64,000 nucleotides of DNA. Origin: Haloechinothrix_A salitolerans (lineage in GTDB: Bacteria; Actinomycetota; Actinomycetes; Mycobacteriales; Pseudonocardiaceae). Shown one piece after another: positions 1 to 8,276 of this stretch. The position numbers and the translations under genes were made by a program. The notes beneath the pieces are model-generated. The model did no database searches, was not told where the DNA came from, and saw only the letters and a list, made by a program, of their open reading frames with translations. The first letter of the stretch is position 1, and every line of letters begins with the position of its first letter. The DNA lies in NCBI RefSeq assembly GCF_039544105.1, contig NZ_BAABLA010000123.1. One strand, 5' to 3'.

Positions 1-2405
1 GCTCGGTTGTAGAGGATGCGCCGGTTCGACGGCCACGCCCACGCCCAGCGTGGCGCGACCCAATCCTGTTTGGAGCCAGGAACGCGGTTGGCCGCGTGGT
101 TCACGCCGTCGGCATAGACGCCACAGTAGATCCAGCAACCAGACGACGTCGACCCATCGTCGGCCAACTTGGTGTACGACGGCAGTGGACCTTCCGGACC
201 GGAGCCGTTGATCTCGGCGAGCACGGATTCGGCGTCCGGCTCGTCTGTTGGTCCATGCGTCGGATACGACCAGGTCAGTTCCCGCAGTGGCAGGTCGCGC
301 GGGTCGGTGGACTCCCGCACCTTCCGCAGGATGATGCGCCCGAGGTGGTAGTAGAACCACAGGTCGCTGCGGGCGTCGCCGGGCGGCTCGACAGCCTTGT
401 GGTGCCACTGCAACAGCCGCTGCGTGTTCGTGAAGCTGCCGTCCTTCTCCACATGCGACGCGGCCGGAAGGAAGAACACCTCGGTGCCGATCTCCTCGCT
501 CGCCAGCTCGCCGGTGGCGATCTCGGGTCCGTCTTGCCAAAACGTCGCACTCTCGATCAACCGCATGTCGCGGACGACCAACCAGTCCAAATTGGCCATG
601 CCGAGCCGTTGTAGCTTGCCGTTCGCGGAGCCGACGGCGGGGTTCTCTCCGACGAGAAAGTAGCCTTTGCACTTCCCCGCCAGTTGGTTGTAGACGGTCT
701 GATAGGTCCCGTGGTCGCCGGTCAGCCGGGGTAAGTGGCTGAACCGGAAGTCGTTCTCCTCGGTGGCGTGCTCCCCCCACCACGCCTTGAGCAGGCTGAC
801 CGTATATGACCGCATGTTGCCCCAGAATCCGGTACTGCCCGCGTCGAGCCCGACGAACGTATCCAGGTCGAGGTGCTGATGGGCCTGCGGCATCGGGATG
901 TAGCCCGGCAGGATGTTGAACAACGTCGGGATGTCGGTTGAGCCCTGAATGCTGGCGTGGCCGCGCAAGGCGAGGATCCCGCCGCCCGGCCTGCCGATGT
1001 TGCCGAGCAGCAGCTGCAGGATCGACGCCGCCCTGATGTACTGCACGCCGACGGTGTGGTGGGTCCAGCCGACCGAGTACACCCATGCCGTCGTCCTGCG
1101 CCGCCCCGAGTTCGCCGTGATCGCTTCGGCGACGTCGAGGAACTGCCGCGTCGACACGCCACAGATGTCCGCGACGACCTCGGGCGTGTAGCGCGCGTAG
1201 TGCCGCTTGAGCACCTGGAACACGCAGCGTGGATGCTCCAGCGTCGCATCGATGCTCGGCTTGGCGTGTACGTTCGCACCACCACTGCCGTAGGACTCCG
1301 CACGCGCACTGCATCCATGGTGTTCGCCGCCGTGCTCTTCGTCCGGATGTACCCACAGCTCGCGGTTACCGGCGGCGGGTGCTGGATCGGCGCCCTCGTA
1401 AGCCCACGTCGTGACGTCGTACCGCCCTGTCTCCGGGTCGAAGCCGGAGAACAGTCCGTCGAGGTCCTCGGTGTCGGCGAAATCCTCGCGCAGGATCGCA
1501 CCCGCGTTGGTGTAGGCGACGATGTAGTCGCGGAACTCCTTGCCGTTGCTCAGGACGTAGTTGATCAGCCCGCCGAGGAACGCGATGTCACTTCCCGCAC
1601 GCAGCGCGACATGCTCGTGCGACAGCGCGCTGGTGCGGGTGAACCGAGGATCGACGTGGATGACCTTCGCGCCGCGGTTCTTCGCTTCCATCACCCATTG
1701 GAAGCCGACCGGATGGCACTCGGCCATGTTCGACCCCTGGATCACGATGCAGTCCGCGTTCGCGAGGTCCTGCTGGAACGTCGTGGCACCGCCACGACCG
1801 AAGGAGGTTCCCAGACCGGGAACCGTCGACGAGTGTCAAATGCGCGCCTGGTTTTCGATCTGTACCGCGCCGAGCGCCGTGTACAGCTTCTTCATCAGGT
1901 AGTTCTCTTCGTTGTCCAGCGTCGCGCCACCAAGGCTGGCGAAGCCTTCGGTGCGGTTCAACCGGACACCGTTCTCGTCGGTGTCTTCCCACGTCTCGCG
2001 TCGGGTCTCGATCACCCGGTCGGCGATCATCTCCATCGCCGTGTCGAGCGACAGCGTCTCCCAGTCCGTGCCGTACGGCCGCCGGTACAGCACACGGTCG
2101 ACGCGGCCGGGGCTGGTGACGAGCTGCTTACTCGCGGCGCCCTTCGGACACAGCCTGCCGCGCGAGATCGGCGAGTCAGGGTCGCCCTCGATCTGGCTGA
2201 CCGCGCCGTCCTTGACGTAGACGCGCTGGCCGCAGCCCACCGCGCAATACGGGCAGATCGAGGGAACCACGTCGTCGGCGTCCTCGGTGCGGGCGTGCAG
2301 GCGCTTCGAGGCGTCCGACTGGGCGGCGGCACCGAGACCGAGGCGATCTGCCCCGGTCAGCTGCCGATAGACCGGCCAGCCTTCGATCCATTGCCTGATA
2401 CCCAC
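1..2405 (-). CDS. fdhA: Selenocysteine-containing formate dehydrogenase, catalytic subunit (3' end beyond left edge)
   Basis: Oxidises formate to CO2 at a Mo/W-bisMGD centre. The N-terminal [4Fe-4S] motif is visible: Cys51, Cys54 and Cys58 (ICPYCAVGCG) and Cys86 (GRLCPKGA). The frame meets TGA at 1836-1838 (residue 190) in the context NQARI-UGA-HSSTVPG, exactly where Sec FDHs carry catalytic Sec. It stays open to base 1, ending in WPSNRRILYNRA, typical of the C-terminal half. A bacterial SECIS hairpin follows the UGA and selC, selA and selB lie just upstream, so the UGA is read as Sec. GTG at 2405 was chosen for its GGAGGG Shine-Dalgarno and the family-typical start MGIRQWIEGWPVYRQL; an open frame extends to 2540. 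No Tat signal is seen, so it is probably cytoplasmic. About 801 codons are in the window. Family certain; partner subunits are not visible. Confidence 0.95.
1806..1838 (-). promoter_or_regulatory. Bacterial SECIS element with its UGA(Sec) codon
   Basis: The UGA occupies 1838-1836. After 11 nt there is a perfect 7-bp stem: GGTTCCC (1824-1818), loop GGTCT (1817-1813), GGGAACC (1812-1806). The E. coli fdhF SECIS has the same geometry (UGA, 11 nt, stem, GGUCU apical loop), and its loop G and U contact the SelB C-terminal domain. The hairpin lies inside the coding sequence and translates as TVPGLG. Confidence 0.93.
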
Positions 2406-2536
2406 GCCGCCCTCCCGGACTTGGCTGCGGTTCCCTTCCACCGTAGGAGGCTCGCGGGCGACGCGCACCCGGTTCGCGGCGACGGAATCACGGCGCGGGG
2501 CATGAGCCGCGTCTTGAGTCCCGCGGCACGCCGGAG

Positions 2537-4366
2537 TCATCGGCCATCAGCGCGGTGAACACGGGTGCCGTCGGGACGTAACCGCGTGACGCCTTCCGCG
2601 TCCAGCAGTTCCAGCAACGGGACGGCGACCCGCCGCGTCGTCGTCAGGGCCTTGCGTACCTGGCTCACCGTGAATGGCTGCGGCATGTCGGCCAGCGCTC
2701 GTGCTGCCTCTGCCACGGCATCGGGCCCGAGGACGACGCCCTCAGCGATGCGGCTCAGCCTGCCCGCTCGTACCGCGGCTGCCAGCTCGCGGTGTCCGAG
2801 ACCGAGCGCACGGAGCTTATCGGCATCCGGTGCGCGGAACGGTGCCTCGGCCAGTTGCGTCTCCAGTGTCCGCACCGCCAGGTCGACGTGCTCCGGTAGC
2901 CCGGTGTCCGCCGCGCGCTCTCGCACGAGTCCGTCCGCCTGCGTCAGCTCGGCTGCGACGAGCACGTGGTCGAGCAAGCTCCCGTCCGGGAGGCCCAGCT
3001 CGCGGCGCAGCTCGCCCGAGGGCATTCCCGCCGCGAGCGGGTTGGCCGCACGCCATGCCCGCACCCGCTCGCGTGCTTGTTTCGGCAGTTCCGCCCAGCG
3101 ATCGGGATCGGCTCGCCAGTCCCCGATCTCGACACCAGCGTCCGGCAACCCCCGCATCCGCAGGTGCCCGGCGCGCACGAACCCGTGCCGCCGCAGGTAG
3201 TGCCCGGCAAGCTCCCCCGGATCGTTGCTGTTCAGCTCGGCCGCCCTGCGCCGCGCCGATCCCCTGCGGCCCAGCGCTGGCGGGTCGACGTCCAAGACGT
3301 CCACACCGGCGTGAATCCGGTGCTCCCCCGGATCGCGCAACAGGCAGACATCGCCGGTGCGCAGTGGCAACAGGCGATCCAGCGTCAGCCGTGCCGTGTC
3401 GGGGCCGAGCGGGCGCACTCGTGCTGGCACGGCGGCCGACCCGGCGTGCAGCATCAGGTGTCGAGCCCGGAGGTTGTCGGGTATGCCCCGGCCGTCGCGG
3501 TCGCTCGTGGTACCGGCCTGGCCGTCGCCGCGAGCGCTGGCATCCTCGCTGTCCCGCCGCAACCGGACATCCAGCACTGACGTCGTTAGCCAGGCATCCG
3601 GCCGCAACAGCGCGTCACCGCGCCTGATCGTGCCCGGCTCGACACCCCGCAGGTTCAGCGCCACTCGTGCGACCGCTGCCGCGCACGTGACGTCGTGCCC
3701 GAGCGACTGCAGCGACCGCACCCGTACGCGTTCGCCGCTCGGGAGGGCCAGCGCGTCTCCGGTGCGGAGCGTGCCCGCCGCTAGTGTGCCGGTGACGACG
3801 GTGCCAGCGCCGCGCACGGTGAACGCACGGTCCACCCACAGCCGGACGTCGGCGTCGGTGTCCGGCGACGGCAGCGAGCGGGCCAGCGTCGCCAGTGCCG
3901 TCCGCAGCTCGGGCAGTCCGTCGCCGGTCGTGCCGGACACCGCCACCCACGGGACGTCGCCGAGGCTGGATCGTGCGATCCGCGCCCGCGCCTGTTGCGC
4001 CGCATGATCCGGGTCCGCGCGGTCGGATTTGCTGATGGCCAGTAGCCCGTGCCGCACGCCCAGCGCGTGCAACGCCGCCAGATGTTCCTCGGACTGCGGC
4101 ATCCACCCCTCGTCCGCCGCGACGACGAACAGTGCGGCGGGCACCGGCCCGACCCCGGCGAGCATGTTCGGTACGAACCGCTCGTGACCTGGAACGTCGA
4201 CGAACGCCAGCGTGTCGCGGTCCAGCTCGGTCCATGCGAAGCCGAGGTCGATCGTGAGCCCGCGCCTGCGCTCTTCCTCCCAGCGATCCGGTTCCATCCC
4301 GGTCAGGCGCCGCAGTAGCGTCGACTTGCCGTGGTCGACGTGCCCCGCCGTCGCGATCACCCGCAT
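2537..4366 (-). CDS. selB: Selenocysteine-specific translation elongation factor SelB
   Basis: SelB delivers Sec-tRNA(Sec) to ribosomes stalled at UGA by binding the mRNA SECIS. The 609-aa protein has the EF-Tu-like GTPase start: P-loop GHVDHGKST (8-16), DVPGH (57-61) and SKSD (112-115) as the guanine-specificity motif. Beta-barrel domains follow, then a C-terminal half with a winged-helix repeat character that binds the SECIS. Length matches E. coli SelB (614 aa). The start codon overlaps the 3' end of selA by 10 bp, indicating translational coupling. The fdhA start lies about 130 bp downstream. Assignment is firm. Confidence 0.97.
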   Translation of the reverse strand: MRVIATAGHVDHGKSTLLRRLTGMEPDRWEEERRRGLTIDLGFAWTELDRDTLAFVDVPGHERFVPNMLAGVGPVPAALFVVAADEGWMPQSEEHLAALHALGVRHGLLAISKSDRADPDHAAQQARARIARSSLGDVPWVAVSGTTGDGLPELRTALATLARSLPSPDTDADVRLWVDRAFTVRGAGTVVTGTLAAGTLRTGDALALPSGERVRVRSLQSLGHDVTCAAAVARVALNLRGVEPGTIRRGDALLRPDAWLTTSVLDVRLRRDSEDASARGDGQAGTTSDRDGRGIPDNLRARHLMLHAGSAAVPARVRPLGPDTARLTLDRLLPLRTGDVCLLRDPGEHRIHAGVDVLDVDPPALGRRGSARRRAAELNSNDPGELAGHYLRRHGFVRAGHLRMRGLPDAGVEIGDWRADPDRWAELPKQARERVRAWRAANPLAAGMPSGELRRELGLPDGSLLDHVLVAAELTQADGLVRERAADTGLPEHVDLAVRTLETQLAEAPFRAPDADKLRALGLGHRELAAAVRAGRLSRIAEGVVLGPDAVAEAARALADMPQPFTVSQVRKALTTTRRVAVPLLELLDAEGVTRLRPDGTRVHRADGR

Positions 4367-5655
4367 GCGCGCAGGGCCTCCAGCAACCGGTCGTCCGCCT
4401 CGACGTCGATAGTGCGCAGGTCAAGCAGGCACCGGCCGCGCTCCACCCTGCCGACCACCGACGGATCGCCCATCCGCAACGCGGCGGCGTACGACTCGGG
4501 GAGGCTCACCGCCGCGCTGGGCAGTATCACGCCAGGCGCGCCGCCACCGCCGACCATCGCCTCCGACCTCACGGCCTGCGCGTCTATACCGTGCTCGCGG
4601 AGTCGGGCGGCCAGCCGGTCGGCACGTGCGGTGAGCGCTGTGGGGTCGGCGTTCAGCGCGCGGGTGACCGGTGGTTCCGGTCCGCGCAGCGTGGCCTCCA
4701 GCGCGGTGAGGGTGAGCTTGTCGACGCGAAGTGCGCGGGCGGACGGGTGCCTGCGCAGTTGGGTGACCAGCGCTTCGTCACCAAACAGCAGCCCTGCTTG
4801 CGGGCCGCCGAGCAGCTTGTCGCCGCTCGCGGTGACCAGATCCGCGCCGTCACGAAGTACGGTCGCCGCATCCGGTTCATCCGGTAGCGCCGGGTGCGGT
4901 GCGAGTAGGCCCGATCCGATGTCGACGATCAGCGGCGCATCGAGCTCGCCGAGCTCACGCACGCTGGGTGTCGCGGTGAACCCGGTGACCAGGTAGTTCG
5001 ACAGGTGGATCTTGAGCACGAATCCGGTGTCCTGCCCGATGGCGTCGGCGTAGTCGCGCGCGGTGGTGCGGTTCGTGGTGCCGACTTCGCGCAGCACCGC
5101 ACCGGTTGATTCCAGCAGATCGGGAATGCGGAAGCCGTCGCCGATCTCGATCAGCTCACCCCGGCTGATCACGATCTCCTTGCCCGGCGCGAGCGCGAGT
5201 GCGCACAGCAGGAGCGCGGCGGCGTTGTTGTTGACCACGTGCACGGCTTCGGCATTCGGCACGGCGTCGGCGAGCGCGGCCAGCGTGCCGCGTCCCCTGC
5301 GCGCGCGGCTGCCGGTAGCGAGGTCGAACTCGACGTCGGTGGTGCCGCTCGCAGCCTGTATGGCGTCCAGCGCGGCCGCCGACAGCGGTGCGCGTCCGAG
5401 GTTCGTGTGGACGAGCACACCGGTCGCGTTTAGCACCGGTCGGCACTGGCTCGCCGTCGCGGGCAGCGCGTCGAGAGCGGCGTCGGCGACGTCGTCCGGA
5501 CTGATCTCGCCCGCGCGAGCGCGCTGCTGCGCCGTGGCGATCGCCGCTTTGACGACGTCCCTACCCAGGATGTCCTGCGCCTTCGCGAGTCGCGGCAGCG
5601 CGAGCAGCGCGTCGGTACCCGGGATGCGGCTGCGCGGGTCGGCGGCATCAGTCAT
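4357..5655 (-). CDS. selA: L-seryl-tRNA(Sec) selenium transferase SelA
   Basis: SelA converts Ser-tRNA(Sec) to Sec-tRNA(Sec) using selenophosphate; it is a PLP enzyme. The 432-aa protein shows the expected order: NATGVLVHTNLGRAPLS near 76-92, VNNNAAA near 141-147, and the PLP lysine in TASGDKLLGGPQAG (Lys280). ATG at 5655 was chosen because an in-frame extension to 5721 would run through the tRNA-Sec gene. It sits 18 bp downstream of selC and overlaps selB. selD (selenophosphate synthase) is not in the window and must lie elsewhere for the pathway to work. Confidence 0.96.
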   Translation of the reverse strand: MTDAADPRSRIPGTDALLALPRLAKAQDILGRDVVKAAIATAQQRARAGEISPDDVADAALDALPATASQCRPVLNATGVLVHTNLGRAPLSAAALDAIQAASGTTDVEFDLATGSRARRGRGTLAALADAVPNAEAVHVVNNNAAALLLCALALAPGKEIVISRGELIEIGDGFRIPDLLESTGAVLREVGTTNRTTARDYADAIGQDTGFVLKIHLSNYLVTGFTATPSVRELGELDAPLIVDIGSGLLAPHPALPDEPDAATVLRDGADLVTASGDKLLGGPQAGLLFGDEALVTQLRRHPSARALRVDKLTLTALEATLRGPEPPVTRALNADPTALTARADRLAARLREHGIDAQAVRSEAMVGGGGAPGVILPSAAVSLPESYAAALRMGDPSVVGRVERGRCLLDLRTIDVEADDRLLEALRACG

Positions 5656-5673
5656 GGCAAGCCCCCTCGCGCA

Positions 5674-5768
5674 TGGCGGAGGCGGACGGGAATCGAACCC
5701 GCCAATGACAGGACCTGCCATTCAACGGTTTTGAAGACCGCGCCAGCCACCAGGCTAGATACGCCTCC
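5674..5768 (-). tRNA. selC: tRNA-Sec (anticodon TCA)
   Basis: A 95-nt tRNA, the same length as E. coli SelC, with encoded 3' GCCA. The acceptor starts GGAGGCGT and ends CCGCCTCC-G-CCA. The anticodon loop is CTTCAAA inside GCGGT...ACCG-type pairing, giving UCA. The variable arm is long (GAATGGCAGGTCCTGTCATTG region), and the T loop is GGGTTCGATTCCC. A long acceptor plus long extra arm and UCA anticodon are diagnostic of Sec. The gene lies 18 bp upstream of selA on the same strand, so it may be cut out of the selA transcript. Confidence 0.96.
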
Positions 5769-6094
5769 TCGCGCCATGGGTCCATGATCGCAAGATTCGG
5801 CGTCGGATGCGACGTCGCTGCCGCTGCGCCATACGGGTGAAGATCAAATTTCACGAGCATCTGGACCGTGACTGTCGCGAACCTCGCTCGTTCCACCGTG
5901 CGGCCCAGGCAGTCGACACGGTCGGGAACACGACGGGAACGCTGTCCGCGGGGTTGAGGAGAGACAACGTCCACTGGGACGTGCCCGCGCACGGGGCGTC
6001 GAGCGACTCGGCGCCCCGAGCGCACCCCCTCGGGTGACGCTGGCTTCGGTGTTTCGCCGCCGCCGTGTTGGGCCGACTCCGTTACGTTCGACGC
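5769..6094. other. Intergenic region between selC and the carbonic anhydrase gene
   Basis: About 325 bp separating divergent units. It must hold the promoter for the selC-selA-selB-fdhA unit (reading left) and the one for the carbonic anhydrase gene (reading right). I see no convincing gene; the open frames are shadows crossing the tRNA. No clear consensus promoter pair could be assigned by eye. Confidence 0.5.
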
Positions 6095-6808
6095 ATGGGT
6101 GACGACTCTGTGCAGCCGAACAGATTCACGCGCAGGCACGCGCTCGGCGCTGGTGCACTGGTCGCGACGGCGGGATTCGCGGGAATTCCCGCCGCGGCGG
6201 CGGCCCCACCAGGGACGATGCACCCCGCGCACGCCTGGCGACGTCTGGTCGAAGGCAACGAACGGTTCATCGAGGCGCGGCAGCAGCACCCCCATCAGGA
6301 CCTGCCGTGGCGGGAGACGCTGGTCGACGGTCAGCAGCCGTTCGCGTGCGTGCTCGGCTGCGCCGACTCCCGCGTGCCGCCCGAGCTGATCTTCGACCAG
6401 GGACTCGGCGACCTTTTCACGGTGCGCACCGCGGGCGAGGTGCTCGACGAGTCAATCATCGGCAGCATCGAGTACGCCGTCGCACACCTGGGTGTGCCGA
6501 TCGTCGTCGTCCTCGGTCACGAAAGCTGTGGCGCCGTCACCGCCGCGGTAGACCTCGTGCGCAGCGGCCATGGTGGTACCGGATCGATCAGCACACTGGT
6601 GCGCGGCATCGAGGCCAGCGTGCTCAGCACACCGAGGAATGACAACCCCGACGCGTTCCTCGCCGCGTGCGTCGTGCGGCAGACGCGCCGCGTCGTCACC
6701 CAACTGCGGGAACGCTCCGAACTGATCCGCGACGCCGTCGACTCCCACCACCTCGGCCTGGTGCCCGCCGTCTACGACCTGGATGAGTACCGGGTGACGC
6801 GGCACTGA
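6095..6808 (+). CDS. Tat-exported beta-class carbonic anhydrase
   Basis: Interconverts CO2 and bicarbonate. The 237-aa protein carries a twin-arginine signal (RFTRRHALGAG, then a hydrophobic run to about residue 36, AAAAA cleavage zone). The catalytic domain has all four zinc-site residues: Cys89-x-Asp91-Ser-Arg (CADSR) and His142-x2-Cys145 (HESC). ATG at 6095 was preferred over a GTG at 6065 because it puts the Tat motif near the N-terminus. The protein should be folded and metallated in the cytoplasm, then exported. It diverges from the formate dehydrogenase module, whose product is CO2; a physiological link is inference. Family certain; export very likely. Confidence 0.93.
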   Translation: MGDDSVQPNRFTRRHALGAGALVATAGFAGIPAAAAAPPGTMHPAHAWRRLVEGNERFIEARQQHPHQDLPWRETLVDGQQPFACVLGCADSRVPPELIFDQGLGDLFTVRTAGEVLDESIIGSIEYAVAHLGVPIVVVLGHESCGAVTAAVDLVRSGHGGTGSISTLVRGIEASVLSTPRNDNPDAFLAACVVRQTRRVVTQLRERSELIRDAVDSHHLGLVPAVYDLDEYRVTRH

Positions 6809-6825
6809 GGTGTTGGGAGGGGCTT

Positions 6826-6853
6826 CTTCGCGCCACATAGCTTCGCGCCACAT
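6826..6853 (+). repeat. Short tandem repeat (13-bp unit, two copies)
   Basis: CTTCGCGCCACAT occurs at 6826-6838 and 6841-6853, separated by two bases, just after the carbonic anhydrase stop codon. It looks like a small replication-slippage duplication; no function is apparent. Confidence 0.6.
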
Positions 6854-6948
6854 GGCGATGTGTAGACGCCCTTCACGTCACGGCCCCGTCACCCGACTCG
6901 TGGTGCACAATGCGGATGTGTGCCTGACGTCGACGCCCGTGGCCGCTC

Positions 6949-7782
6949 GTGACTGAGCTGGAGTTCCGGGGCAAACGGCCCAAGCGGGACCGTGCCCTGA
7001 TCATGGCGATCGTCAACCGCACACCGGACTCCTTCTACGACCGGGGTGCCACCTACGCGGAGGACGCCGCGCTCGCCGCTGTTCACAGTGCCGTCGATGA
7101 GGGTGCGGACGTGATCGACATCGGCGGCGTCAAGGCTGGTCCCGGTGCCATGGTCGGGCCGGCGGAAGAGGCGGACCGGGTCCTGCCGCTGATCGAGTCC
7201 ATCCGGCAGGAGTTCCCAGAGCTGGTGATCAGCGTTGACACCTGGCGCGCGTCGGTCGGCAGGCAGGCGTGCGAGGCGGGCGCGGACCTGCTGAACGACA
7301 CCTGGGCGGCGGTCGATCCAGCACTCGCCGACGTCGCGGCTGAGTTCGGCGTGGGCTACGTCTGCTCGCATACCGGTGGCATCCCGCCCCGCACCCGGCC
7401 GCACCGCGTGCGCTACGACGACGTCGTCGCGGATGTCCTCTCCGAGACGACCACCCGTGCGGAAGAACTGCTCGCGGCAGGCGTGCCGCGGGAAGGAATC
7501 CTGATCGACCCGACTCACGACTTCGGCAAGAACACCTGGCACGGCCTTGAGCTGCTGCGGCGGGTGGACGAGCTGGTGGGCAGTGGCTGGCCGGTGCTGA
7601 TGGCGCTGTCCAATAAGGACTTCATCGGAGAAACCCTCGGTGTCGGGTTGCACCAGCGCGTCGAGGGCACGCTCGCCGCGACGGCGTTCTCGGCGGCGCG
7701 GGGCGTGGCGATGTTCCGGGTGCACGAGGTCGCCGAGACCCGGCGCGTGCTGGACACGGTGGCCGAGCTGGATCGCGAGTAG
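6949..7782 (+). CDS. folP2: Dihydropteroate synthase-like protein, FolP2 type
   Basis: A TIM-barrel pterin-binding protein of 277 aa. It keeps the signature IVNRTPDSFYDRG near residues 16-30 and DIGGVKAGPG near 61-70, plus SVDTWRA, NDTWAAVDPAL, SHTGG and ALSNKDFIGETLGV. These match the actinobacterial FolP2 paralogue rather than FolP1; the mycobacterial FolP2 paralogue is reported to lack normal DHPS activity, so a folate role is uncertain. No other folate genes lie nearby. GTG at 6949 is the first start consistent with family length. Confidence 0.88.
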   Translation: MTELEFRGKRPKRDRALIMAIVNRTPDSFYDRGATYAEDAALAAVHSAVDEGADVIDIGGVKAGPGAMVGPAEEADRVLPLIESIRQEFPELVISVDTWRASVGRQACEAGADLLNDTWAAVDPALADVAAEFGVGYVCSHTGGIPPRTRPHRVRYDDVVADVLSETTTRAEELLAAGVPREGILIDPTHDFGKNTWHGLELLRRVDELVGSGWPVLMALSNKDFIGETLGVGLHQRVEGTLAATAFSAARGVAMFRVHEVAETRRVLDTVAELDRE

Positions 7783-7824
7783 GGTGGTAGCGGAGATCCA
7801 CTTCCGGCTGTCTGGAGGGTGCAG

Positions 7825-8232
7825 ATGCTGTTCGGGGATGAGCATGTCCGGCGCTACGAGGAGACCAACGGTGAAGAGGGCCACATTTGGCTCAACGGCG
7901 TCCCGTGCCTCGTGCTGACGACGACTGGCCGCAAAACCGGCAAGGAGCGCAAGTTCGCCCTGATTTACCAGGAGCACGAGGGTGACTACGTGATCGTCGC
8001 GTCCAAGGGCGGCGCCGCGAACCACCCCGAGTGGTATCTGAACCTTGTCGACAACCCCGACGTCACCGTGCAGGTCGGAGCCGACAAGTTTCCCGCGAAG
8101 GCGCGCACGACCAGCGGTGAGGAACGGGCAGCGTTGTGGTCGAAGATGGCAGCCGTCTGGCCTGATTACGATAAGTACCAGGCCAACACGGAGCGTGAGA
8201 TCCCGGTCGTGGTGCTCGAGCCTGTCAGGTAG
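7825..8232 (+). CDS. Nitroreductase/deazaflavin (F420)-dependent oxidoreductase, Ddn-like family
   Basis: A 135-aa split-barrel protein of the Ddn/Rv3547-like family. Typical features are LTTTGRKTGKERK near residues 33-46, then VIVASKGGAANHPEWYLNL near 60-78 and a PDVTVQVG strand. In this family the GRKTG and SKGG segments hold the F420 cofactor. ATG at 7825 follows GGAGG by 6 bp, better than GTG 7819, which overlaps the Shine-Dalgarno. It lies 42 bp after folP2. The substrate is unknown; a quinone or small-molecule reductase is the family norm. Confidence 0.9.
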   Translation: MLFGDEHVRRYEETNGEEGHIWLNGVPCLVLTTTGRKTGKERKFALIYQEHEGDYVIVASKGGAANHPEWYLNLVDNPDVTVQVGADKFPAKARTTSGEERAALWSKMAAVWPDYDKYQANTEREIPVVVLEPVR

Positions 8233-8276
8233 TCCTCACATCACCCGATAGGGGTCGATCCCATATGCTCGCGGGT

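Noticed and set aside
1836..1838. TGA inside the formate dehydrogenase frame as a nonsense mutation
   Set aside because: The TGA is at the catalytic Sec position, followed by a canonical SECIS, and the Sec machinery is adjacent.
957..2558. 533-aa open frame on the plus strand
   Set aside because: It is antisense to fdhA, with Arg/Val/Asp-rich composition typical of high-GC shadow frames; the opposite strand has full FDH motifs.
5656..6295. Open frames crossing the selC region, including a possible N-terminal extension of selA to 5721
   Set aside because: They run through the tRNA-Sec gene; SelA homology begins at ATG 5655.
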